Assembly (NCBI GenBank): GCA_020433785.1
Contig: JAGRCC010000561.1
Span: 1-11,437 of the forward strand
Length of the DNA stretch: 11,437 bases
From: Anaerolineae bacterium
GTDB lineage: Bacteria > Chloroflexota > Anaerolineae > 4572-78 > J111
Direction: 5' to 3'
Shown here: in pieces, positions 1 through 6,101 of the stretch
Numbering within the stretch: the stretch's first letter is position 1
Layout of the letters: each line of letters opens with the position of its first letter
Notes under the pieces: model-generated
Database searches by the model: none
The model's input: the letters and a program-made list of their open reading frames with translations, nothing else
Told to the model about the DNA's origin: nothing
Made by a program: the position numbers and the translations under genes

Positions 1-205
1 TCAAAACATCTTTCGGAAAATTGTGGTGTTTATCTCGCGGCGTGACGACCCGGTAGACTTGGCCGGGAAATTCGATTTTCTTTTCAGAAATTTGGTCGGC
101 CTGGGCCATCAGATAACTGTATTCGTATTTGGGGCCCAGCATTTCAACGAGTTTCAGCGTATCTCGTGTATGGCCCCCATCTCCTAGCACAACTAGTATT
201 TTCAA
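1..205 (-). CDS. Alg14-like glycosyltransferase subunit (start of gene, cut by the left edge)
   Basis: Seen: an open frame from a TTG at 205-203 runs without a stop to base 2 (68 codons). It begins MKILVVLGDGGHTRDTLKLV and continues with a second beta-strand-like stretch (YSYLMAQADQIS) and a 'VTPRDKHHNF' segment. The TTG start is chosen because AGAGGAG (220-214) lies 8 nt upstream. Family knowledge: the N-terminal hydrophobic strand followed by G-x-GGHT is the hallmark of Alg14/PssD/CpsF-type proteins. These are the membrane-recruiting half of two-part UDP-sugar transferases that act on lipid-linked sugars at the inner face of the membrane; the catalytic Alg13/PssE half is normally a neighbouring gene or fused. 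Here the motif reads GDGGHT where the family usually has GSGGHT. Inference: it adds a sugar during exopolysaccharide or glycan precursor synthesis. The C-terminal part and any Alg13 partner lie outside the window. It could also be another GT-B enzyme of the MurG/Alg14 superfamily. Confidence 0.72.
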   Translation of the reverse strand, partial: MKILVVLGDGGHTRDTLKLVEMLGPKYEYSYLMAQADQISEKKIEFPGQVYRVVTPRDKHHNFPKDVL

Positions 206-220
206 TGTTCTCACTCCTCT
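206..220 (-). promoter_or_regulatory. Ribosome binding site that sets the TTG start of the Alg14-like gene
   Basis: AGAGGAG at 220-214 on the minus strand is followed by an 8-nt spacer and TTG at 205-203. No in-frame ATG occurs nearby, so this site decides the start. No convincing -35/-10 promoter pair was recognised between it and the palindromes. Confidence 0.7.
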
Positions 221-234
221 GAAAATAGCGATCT

Positions 235-292
235 GGAGCGTCAAAGTTTACTTTGACCCCAACGTGGGTGACAAAGCAAGCTTTGTCGCTCC
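235..292. repeat. 58-bp palindromic element with cloverleaf potential
   Basis: The ends GGAGCG (235-240) and CGCTCC (287-292) are perfect inverted repeats. Inside are three further hairpins: GTCAAAGT/ACTTTGAC (240-247 with 250-257), CCCA/TGGG (258-261 with 265-268) and GACAAAGC/GCTTTGTC (270-277 with 280-287). The left 29 bases match the reverse complement of the right 29 at about 23 positions. The left half differs from that reverse complement by T/A at the arm base and A/T at its partner, so each half keeps its own hairpin. This is the design of REP/BIME or MITE-type extragenic palindromes. It is too short for a tRNA, lacks tRNA signature bases, and has no U-run for a terminator on the coding strand. 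Genome copy number cannot be judged from one window. Confidence 0.7.
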
Positions 293-315
293 AATAAATT
301 TTCATTCTCGCTGTC

Positions 316-328
316 GTCCTGTCAGGAC
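316..328. repeat. Short palindrome GTCCTG-T-CAGGAC
   Basis: A 6-bp perfect stem with a single central base lies between the two larger palindromes. Alone it would be unremarkable. Its place in a row of three palindromes within 150 bp suggests it belongs to the same kind of extragenic repeat. Confidence 0.45.
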
Positions 329-354
329 TGTTTGACTCCGTTGAAAATAAGATT

Positions 355-382
355 TGTAGGACAAACTTAAGTTTGTCCTACA
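355..382. repeat. Perfect 28-bp palindrome
   Basis: TGTAGGACAAACTT (355-368) is followed directly by its exact reverse complement AAGTTTGTCCTACA (369-382). The inner core GACAAAC-TTAA-GTTTGTC resembles the GACAAAGC-AA-GCTTTGTC arm of the element at 235-292, so the two may be relatives. On the plus strand it is followed by GAATTTTTA, but there is no plus-strand gene to terminate. On the minus strand it lies about 65 nt past the MBOAT stop codon and is followed by AAUCUUAUUUUC, which gives at best a weak terminator. A role as extragenic repeat, mRNA 3'-end stabiliser or partial terminator is possible; sequence alone does not decide. Confidence 0.75.
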
Positions 383-448
383 GAATTTTTATCGTTGTTG
401 CTGTACCGTAGGTTCTGTCGTCCGGCGGTTATAAAAGCCATTATCCCT

Positions 449-1849
449 TTAGAATTGAAAATAGATAAAGGGGCTAACGTTGGTCGGTGCAAACACGTAA
501 ATGATCAACAGCACGGTAATGGTCACAAAAGCCACCCGATAGCTATAGGGGGTTTTGAAGAAAACCAGTTCATCGCCTGTCCGTAAGCTGCCGGCAATAT
601 GGCCTATAATAGCCCAGCCAAAAGCGGCGAAAGCTGCATGGTAGTACCAGGCGGCCCCCATCGGATTAATAAAAAGTAATTTGCCGTAGACCGTCATCAT
701 CGTTGGCCAATCTTGGGCTCGGAATAAAACCCAGACCATTACCACAAATAAAAACGTGATTAGCCAGCTAAGCAAGGACAGCCCTGGTACCGTTACGCCC
801 TTGGTCTGACTCCGCCAGAGTTTGTGAAAAGCCAGGGCCAGGCCGTGCAAGGCGCCCCAGATGACAAAGTTCCAACTGGCGCCGTGCCACAGGCCACCTA
901 AAATCATGGTGATCATAAGGTTGGCATAAGTCCGCAGCGTCCCTTTTCGATTGCCGCCCAGGGAAATATAGAGGTAATCTCGTAGCCAACTCGATAGGGA
1001 GATGTGCCAGCGCCGCCAGAATTCGGTAATATCCTTGGAGAGGTAAGGCATGTTAAAGTTTCGTTCAAATTGAAACCCAAACATCCGGGCCGCGCCGATA
1101 GCCATATCCGAGTATCCGGAAAAGTCGCAATAGATTTGCAGGGCATAGGCCAGCACCGCCAGCCAGACGGTCGTCGATGAGAAATATCCCGGATAATTGT
1201 AGACGCCATCCACAAAGGGAGCGACCGCATCGGCAATCATGAGTTTTTTAAATAGGCCAATGATAAATATTTGGGAACCGGCCCAAATATTAGATCCACT
1301 GATCGTGACCGGCTTTTTCAATTGAGGTAGAAAATCGGCGGCTCGGACGATGGGGCCGGCTACAAGCTGCGGGAAAAAAGCCACGAACAGCGCAAAATCA
1401 AAGAAATCGTCGACCGCATCCAGGTTTCGGCGGTAGACATCGATGGTATAACTCATGGTTTGAAAGGTGTAGAATGAGATGCCCACCGGCAAAATGATAT
1501 CGAGGTTGGAAACGCCCAATCCCCAACTGGATAAAACCACCGTCGCCGAGTCGATAAAGAAGTTGTAATACTTAAAAAACCCCAATAAACCTAGATTGAA
1601 CCCGATCGAAATGAGCAGGACGGAATTTCGATACGTAGGGTTTTTGCCGTGTTGCAACAGTCGGCCGGCAATGTAATCGACAACTGTAGACGCAAAAATA
1701 AGCGCGGTGAAGCGGTAATCCCAGTTGGCGTAAAAATAGTAGCTGGCCGCCAGCAGCAGCAGTTTACGGTATTTTGAGGTGGGCAAAACGGCGACCAAGC
1801 CAATAATCGTTATGAGAAAAATGAGGAAGTTAAAACTGGAAAATATCAT
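449..1849 (-). CDS. MBOAT family O-acyltransferase (AlgI/WssH/DltB-like)
   Basis: A polytopic membrane protein of 466 residues, a normal length for AlgI-type enzymes. Family landmarks are in order: PVGISFYTFQTMSYTIDVYR (121-140), FFPQLVAGPI (158-167), YCDFSGYSDMAIG (240-252), the amphipathic ITEFWRRWHISLSSWLRDYL block (about 274-293) with His282, and GGLWHGASWNFVIWG with the presumed catalytic His322 and a further His335. The rest is alternating hydrophobic helices. Family knowledge: such enzymes take an acyl group from a cytoplasmic donor and pass it across the membrane for O-acylation of a polymer such as alginate, cellulose or D-alanylated teichoic acid. The ATG overlaps the stop of the upstream SGNH gene (ATGA at 1849-1846), so translation is probably coupled. 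This MBOAT plus SGNH pairing is typical of polysaccharide O-acetylation. The acceptor is not known; given the BcsB-like gene in the same operon, a cellulose-like glucan is a reasonable guess. Confidence 0.95.
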   Translation of the reverse strand: MIFSSFNFLIFLITIIGLVAVLPTSKYRKLLLLAASYYFYANWDYRFTALIFASTVVDYIAGRLLQHGKNPTYRNSVLLISIGFNLGLLGFFKYYNFFIDSATVVLSSWGLGVSNLDIILPVGISFYTFQTMSYTIDVYRRNLDAVDDFFDFALFVAFFPQLVAGPIVRAADFLPQLKKPVTISGSNIWAGSQIFIIGLFKKLMIADAVAPFVDGVYNYPGYFSSTTVWLAVLAYALQIYCDFSGYSDMAIGAARMFGFQFERNFNMPYLSKDITEFWRRWHISLSSWLRDYLYISLGGNRKGTLRTYANLMITMILGGLWHGASWNFVIWGALHGLALAFHKLWRSQTKGVTVPGLSLLSWLITFLFVVMVWVLFRAQDWPTMMTVYGKLLFINPMGAAWYYHAAFAAFGWAIIGHIAGSLRTGDELVFFKTPYSYRVAFVTITVLLIIYVFAPTNVSPFIYFQF

Positions 1850-2961
1850 CGGCGATTTTCAAGGTATTTCATAATTTCTTGGGCCACCAAATAATGTCCA
1901 TATTGGTTCAAATGTCCCCGCCCCAAGTTAGAATTATCAAAGCCGAATGGTGGTTTATATTGCTTAAAGGCGTTCCAGAAAGAAGGGTACAGATTGATCA
2001 CGGGAATTCCCTGCTGTTCTAATTCAATAAGCACATTATCCTCAAAAGTATCGGGGGACGGGGCATCTTTGGCCATATCGCCGAACCAAGTTACATAAAT
2101 GATGACCAGCCGCTGGCCCCAGATCTGTTTGAGCGCCTTTAGCTGAACGGCGACATCGTCTTTACGCAAAATGTCTGGCTGCTCGGTTGAGGCCAGCGCT
2201 TGGTTGGAGGCATTTTGTTGCTTCAAAAAGCCATAAGTTTGGGCCTGCAACTGCCCGAAAAATGATCTGACCCCCAGGTAATTAACTGCGTACTCAAAAT
2301 ACGACATTTCCTCCGCTTCAACCAAAGGTTTATCAACACCTTGATTGATTGCGGTTAATTTGGCTTGCTCGTCGGCCAAATTTTCGAAATCATTCCGATT
2401 CAGCACTATAAAGACCAAATCCGGCTGAAAATAGTCATCCATATTCTGGCTAAAACTCAAGTAAGTATCGATATGCTGGCCGCCCAAACCTAGATTTAGT
2501 GACTGGACCGGTTGGTCGGGATGGAGGCTGTTCCATTCATGCTCAAGAACCTCGGTAAATTTATCCTGATCGGAAACCTGAACCGCTTTCACAAAAGAGT
2601 CGCCAATGAATAAGAGTCTTTTGGCCTCCGGATTAAGGGTTTTGTTGACGATAAGGCCGTTTTCTCCATAAGTGGTTATGCCGTATCCTTCGATTGACGA
2701 TAGTTGGTAGGTATTCGGTTTGCCCACATAACGATAGTTCTCGTAGATACGCTCGTTGGGTATCAGTTGATTGTGACCGAAAAGCAGCGTATAAAATATC
2801 ATTATCATCAGGAAAGAGGCAATTCCTGAAACGGTCCAAATCTGCACCAATTTAATCAACTTTTTCAGTTGAGTTGTAACTTGTCCCTGGCTGCCGGTAG
2901 TTGTCTCAGGATTCGTAACAGGGTCGGGCATAGTTGTGGCTTGTTTCGTTAGAGATTTCAT
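1846..2961 (-). CDS. Membrane-anchored SGNH-fold protein (AlgJ/AlgX/WssI-like acyl transfer partner)
   Basis: Length 371 residues. A polar Thr/Gln-rich N-terminus is followed by one membrane segment (about 41-62), leaving the rest outside. SGNH landmarks: block I LLFIGDSF with nucleophile Ser122, block II NLGLGG near Gly160, a VLNRND stretch at 186-191 in the block III area, and a C-terminal GHLNQYGHYLVAQ with the presumed catalytic His350. Oddity: the residues before His350 read GRG, so the acidic residue of the usual DxxH or D-x-H-L-N triad motif is absent at that spot; Asp342 is the nearest upstream candidate. Family knowledge: AlgJ/AlgX/WssI-type proteins receive acyl groups from an MBOAT and transfer them to the polysaccharide. 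Its stop overlaps the MBOAT start by ATGA and it begins 21 nt after the preceding gene, so it lies in the operon. No strong Shine-Dalgarno precedes the ATG at 2961; an in-frame ATG at codon 11 is an alternative start. Confidence 0.88.
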   Translation of the reverse strand: MKSLTKQATTMPDPVTNPETTTGSQGQVTTQLKKLIKLVQIWTVSGIASFLMIMIFYTLLFGHNQLIPNERIYENYRYVGKPNTYQLSSIEGYGITTYGENGLIVNKTLNPEAKRLLFIGDSFVKAVQVSDQDKFTEVLEHEWNSLHPDQPVQSLNLGLGGQHIDTYLSFSQNMDDYFQPDLVFIVLNRNDFENLADEQAKLTAINQGVDKPLVEAEEMSYFEYAVNYLGVRSFFGQLQAQTYGFLKQQNASNQALASTEQPDILRKDDVAVQLKALKQIWGQRLVIIYVTWFGDMAKDAPSPDTFEDNVLIELEQQGIPVINLYPSFWNAFKQYKPPFGFDNSNLGRGHLNQYGHYLVAQEIMKYLENRR

Positions 2962-2982
2962 TAATTTAGATCGTAACCCGCC

Positions 2983-5900
2983 TTACGGGCTCCAAGAAAT
3001 ACGCTCGTTTGTCCAGTAGGTGGTCGAACCACTACCCCAAGGGACGGCCGGTAGGTCGAGTACTTTTTCGGCCGTTCCACCGACTATGGGCGCTACCCAG
3101 ACACCCCAGGTCCCATCTCGGTCAGAAACAAAGGCGACCCAATTTCCATCAGGTGATATCGTCGGCAGTCCATCATTAGAGCCGGGGCTGTCAGACACGT
3201 TTTTGATGTTTCTGCCGTTAAAATCCATTGTATAAGCTTCCCAGTCTCCATCCTCCTGGGACATAAAGGCAATGCGGTTGCCTTTTGTATCGGTTGGCGT
3301 ATCGCTGGTATCCGTGGTCAGTTGGACGGGAATAAAGCCGTCGCTTAGACGTTTGGTTGATGCCGACGAAACAATGAAAATACCGCACAAACTTGAACCG
3401 GCCCACGTATTGCAGCCTTTGTAGACAATCATATCATTGGAGGTCCAAACCGGATGGCTGCCCTGCAAATCGCCCATTTGTCCGGCCGGCACTAAAATGT
3501 CGAAAACGGCAATATCGCGACAGAGCGGGTCGGTTTCCAGGTGGGGCGGAAGCAAACCGCACTGCACAAAGAGGAAGGGACGTCGAATACCGGTGTAGAT
3601 AATTTCGCCCGTTTTGCTATGGCGTCTGAGTTCACCATCCTCAATGGCCGGCACCGGAATACCGCTCAAGGCAGTGTCGGTGTTACCATAAACCACCCGA
3701 TTACCCCAGGGATCATAAAAGGGGTGCCAATCTTCAGGGGCGTCGCTAACCTGTTTGCTAGTGCCATCAACTAAGTTGATTTCAAACACATTTTCAATGC
3801 CGCCGCCTTCCCGGTTAACTAACATTCTTTGCCCATCATAACGGAGATTAGGCTGGCGAGCGTTGGGGACTGTCGTTAGTAGTTCGCCATCAGGTATGGA
3901 GAAAACGTGAACATCGTAATAGCCTTGCCCATTGTCAAGCGGCACAGCTATCTTGCCGGTAATTTCCGTAATCGAAGGCGGGGCCGGAGTAGCTGGGGTT
4001 AACACCGGTTCAGCCAGGCTGGGGCTGCTGGTGGACACGTTGAGTTGAGCTGGATCAACACGCCAGCTTAAGCTCGGTTTAACCAGAAGTTCGGCATCAT
4101 CAGCGGTTCGATGGACTTGAATGGCTAAAACATTGGGGCCTGAAGTTAGTAACGAGCGGGACTCATTTAAGCTGATAGTCTGCGCCTGATCAGGGCTGTC
4201 TACGGTGGCCAGGGTATCAAACGGAACGGCAGAACCGGCCGTCCCTAAGCCGCGCCGGGCAACTTCGACGCCGTTGAGATAAGCCACAAAGCCACCCTTA
4301 TACTGAATGGTCAAATCAAGTTGATCAATGGCCGTCGGCTCCAAATCGGTTACGGTGAAAATGTGGCGCAAAAAAACCGAGTCGTTATCTGTGCCGGAGG
4401 GCAGAGCGGCAAATACCATGCGGGCGTCCGGGTCGGTGTGTTCAACCAAAGCCGGCTGGTCTTCATCCTGTAATTCGATGATGCGGCTTAAATCTGTGGC
4501 GTATTTGCCTGGTCCATAGCCAATACTGGTCGGTCCGGAGTACCACTCCCCGTCGTCGAAATTAAGCGAGCGCCAATTACGGGGCGGTTCCGACCAACCC
4601 GGTAGAAAATTCCACTCATCGCCCACATTGATAAAGTTGCCGGTAATTGGCTTGGTTGATACCGCTGCCGGCGCTGGCTGGGTGTAAGTTTGGACCTCGG
4701 TTGAGATGTTACTGGGAACAATTTTATAGGTTGTTAACTCGGGTGCTTTTCTGTCGGGCACTTGCTCGGCCGGCGGCTCCGGATGATATTGTTCAGAGGT
4801 GTTGACCATCTCGCCAAACCAGCAAAATTGCTTTACATCAGCGCCGATTAAATCATACGGTAACCACATTGTGACCGAGTTTTTATCTACCAGACCATTA
4901 ATATTGATCGAGTTGGGCCAATCCCAGCGCCGATTTTCGCTGTTCCAGGTTAGGACCGAGGCTTGGCCCTGAGAGAGGTCATACCTGACTCGATAATCAA
5001 AGCCCTGAGCGCGCCGTCTTTGCCCCGTGTTTTCCTGACAGTCACTATCAATATAAAGCGCAAATTCTAATGGTTTACCGGCGGCTCCCACATCTTCAGC
5101 TGTGTAAAATATGATCTTTAAATTATCTTTTTCCGACTGAAGATCGAGGCTGGTCACATCGTAATCATAAAAGGGCACATCGCCAATCCGGTCGGCGTAG
5201 ACCCATTTTGAGTGTTGGGGATCGACGATAATATCGCCGGTTCGGAACTGTTCTTCAGCCGCGTCTCGCCTACCCACGCCCCAGCCGACATTTTTCCATT
5301 TGGCCCAGGCGTAAGTTTTTATAACACCGACCGTATCATCTTCCGGAACCACTTTGACCAGCAGGGGTTCATATTGCCGGTTGCGCGGCATTTCGATGAT
5401 CGAGAAAAAGACTTCGCGCCCATCTTGGGTCATGGAAAAGCCCTCAGGAGCCTCTGCCGACAGAAATTTTGTTCCCTCCGGAATAGGGACATTAACGTCA
5501 ACATCCCACATGCGCCGCCAGCCGACATTTTGGGGAAAGAATTTGAAAGTGACCACCCCTTGTTCAACGGTCGCTTGGGCTTCTAACTGCAAATGGGGCA
5601 AGGCCGGCGGACGCCAATTCAATGGTTCACGGGTGATGTCGATGTCGATGTCTTCGGTGACGTAGCTGCCGGGGTAGGCCCCGGCCCAGCTAACTTCAGC
5701 TTGAGTTACAAAAACTTTTTCCGATGGATCGGTGACTTCAAGCACAAATCCGGCCACCGAGATCGAGTCGTACCCCTCCACGACCTCCGTGGAAAAAGCG
5801 ACATAGCTTCCGTCATAGTCTACATTGAGAGAGGCCTGGCCCCCGCCTTCCAGGTAATGGGTCCCCTCCGGCAGCCGAAATTTGATAACGACATCCTCTA

Positions 5901-6078
5901 AGGCCCAATCTACTTCGTTATAAAATTCAATCTTATAGGTAATCTTGTTGTCGTCATAGGTCGGCGAAACAATTAACCAAAAGGGAACGCTTTGGGCCTT
6001 GACCGGCATTGTGGCGGGCCGGATGAGAAACAGCCCCATCATAAGAATCGCCCCGATCAATTTGAGCGTACTTCGCAT
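2983..6078 (-). CDS. Large secreted multidomain protein: DUF11-like pair, CBM9/DOMON-like, galactose-binding-like, TolB/PD40 propeller
   Basis: Length 1031 residues. A signal peptide is visible (basic MRSTLK, hydrophobic 7-22, likely cleavage after VKA-Q near 28-30). Apparent domains in order: two immunoglobulin-like DUF11/CARDB-type units (about 34-150 and 162-280), each with an 'IPEGT/LPEGT' turn (residues 69-73 and 199-203); a CBM9/DOMON-like sandwich (about 285-435) with the acidic ALYIDSDCQENTG motif; a jelly-roll galactose-binding-like domain (about 485-675) with WRSLNFDDGEW, SIGYGPG, VFLRHIF and GGFVAYLNGVEVAR; a Pro/Thr/Ala linker (about 684-702); and a TolB/WD40-like propeller (about 704-1031) with repeats such as GNRIAFMSQEDGDWEAYTMD and DGNWVAFVSDRDGTWGVWVA. 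No catalytic motif was recognised, and there is no C-terminal anchor or sorting signal. The start is supported by AAAAGGAG six nt upstream. Inference: a surface or matrix protein that binds polysaccharide and helps retain or organise the polymer made by the locus. Exact function is unknown; domain names rest on motif reading alone. Confidence 0.85.
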   Translation of the reverse strand: MRSTLKLIGAILMMGLFLIRPATMPVKAQSVPFWLIVSPTYDDNKITYKIEFYNEVDWALEDVVIKFRLPEGTHYLEGGGQASLNVDYDGSYVAFSTEVVEGYDSISVAGFVLEVTDPSEKVFVTQAEVSWAGAYPGSYVTEDIDIDITREPLNWRPPALPHLQLEAQATVEQGVVTFKFFPQNVGWRRMWDVDVNVPIPEGTKFLSAEAPEGFSMTQDGREVFFSIIEMPRNRQYEPLLVKVVPEDDTVGVIKTYAWAKWKNVGWGVGRRDAAEEQFRTGDIIVDPQHSKWVYADRIGDVPFYDYDVTSLDLQSEKDNLKIIFYTAEDVGAAGKPLEFALYIDSDCQENTGQRRRAQGFDYRVRYDLSQGQASVLTWNSENRRWDWPNSININGLVDKNSVTMWLPYDLIGADVKQFCWFGEMVNTSEQYHPEPPAEQVPDRKAPELTTYKIVPSNISTEVQTYTQPAPAAVSTKPITGNFINVGDEWNFLPGWSEPPRNWRSLNFDDGEWYSGPTSIGYGPGKYATDLSRIIELQDEDQPALVEHTDPDARMVFAALPSGTDNDSVFLRHIFTVTDLEPTAIDQLDLTIQYKGGFVAYLNGVEVARRGLGTAGSAVPFDTLATVDSPDQAQTISLNESRSLLTSGPNVLAIQVHRTADDAELLVKPSLSWRVDPAQLNVSTSSPSLAEPVLTPATPAPPSITEITGKIAVPLDNGQGYYDVHVFSIPDGELLTTVPNARQPNLRYDGQRMLVNREGGGIENVFEINLVDGTSKQVSDAPEDWHPFYDPWGNRVVYGNTDTALSGIPVPAIEDGELRRHSKTGEIIYTGIRRPFLFVQCGLLPPHLETDPLCRDIAVFDILVPAGQMGDLQGSHPVWTSNDMIVYKGCNTWAGSSLCGIFIVSSASTKRLSDGFIPVQLTTDTSDTPTDTKGNRIAFMSQEDGDWEAYTMDFNGRNIKNVSDSPGSNDGLPTISPDGNWVAFVSDRDGTWGVWVAPIVGGTAEKVLDLPAVPWGSGSTTYWTNERISWSP

Positions 6079-6092
6079 GGGTTACTCCTTTT
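6079..6092 (-). promoter_or_regulatory. Strong ribosome binding site of the large secreted protein
   Basis: AAAAGGAG (6092-6085) followed by TAACCC and ATG at 6078-6076. It lies within the 23-nt gap after the solute-binding protein stop and is the best Shine-Dalgarno sequence inside the operon, suggesting that this protein is made in quantity and independently of translational coupling. Confidence 0.75.
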
Positions 6093-6101
6093 GCGACTGG
6101 T

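Noticed and set aside
235..292. tRNA-like cloverleaf
   Set aside because: Only 58 nt, with perfectly symmetric arms and none of the conserved D-loop, T-loop or anticodon features.
129..335. Plus-strand open frame across the repeat region
   Set aside because: It overlaps the Alg14-like gene start and translates palindromic repeat DNA; no protein family features.
235..382. CRISPR array
   Set aside because: The palindromes differ from each other and there are no regularly spaced identical direct repeats or cas genes.
355..390. Standard intrinsic terminator
   Set aside because: The clear T-run follows on the plus strand, which carries no gene here; on the coding strand the following bases are only loosely U-rich, so a terminator cannot be asserted.
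5212..5586. Plus-strand open frame of 124 codons
   Set aside because: It lies wholly opposite the large secreted protein gene, has no recognisable domain, and the minus-strand protein has clear domains.
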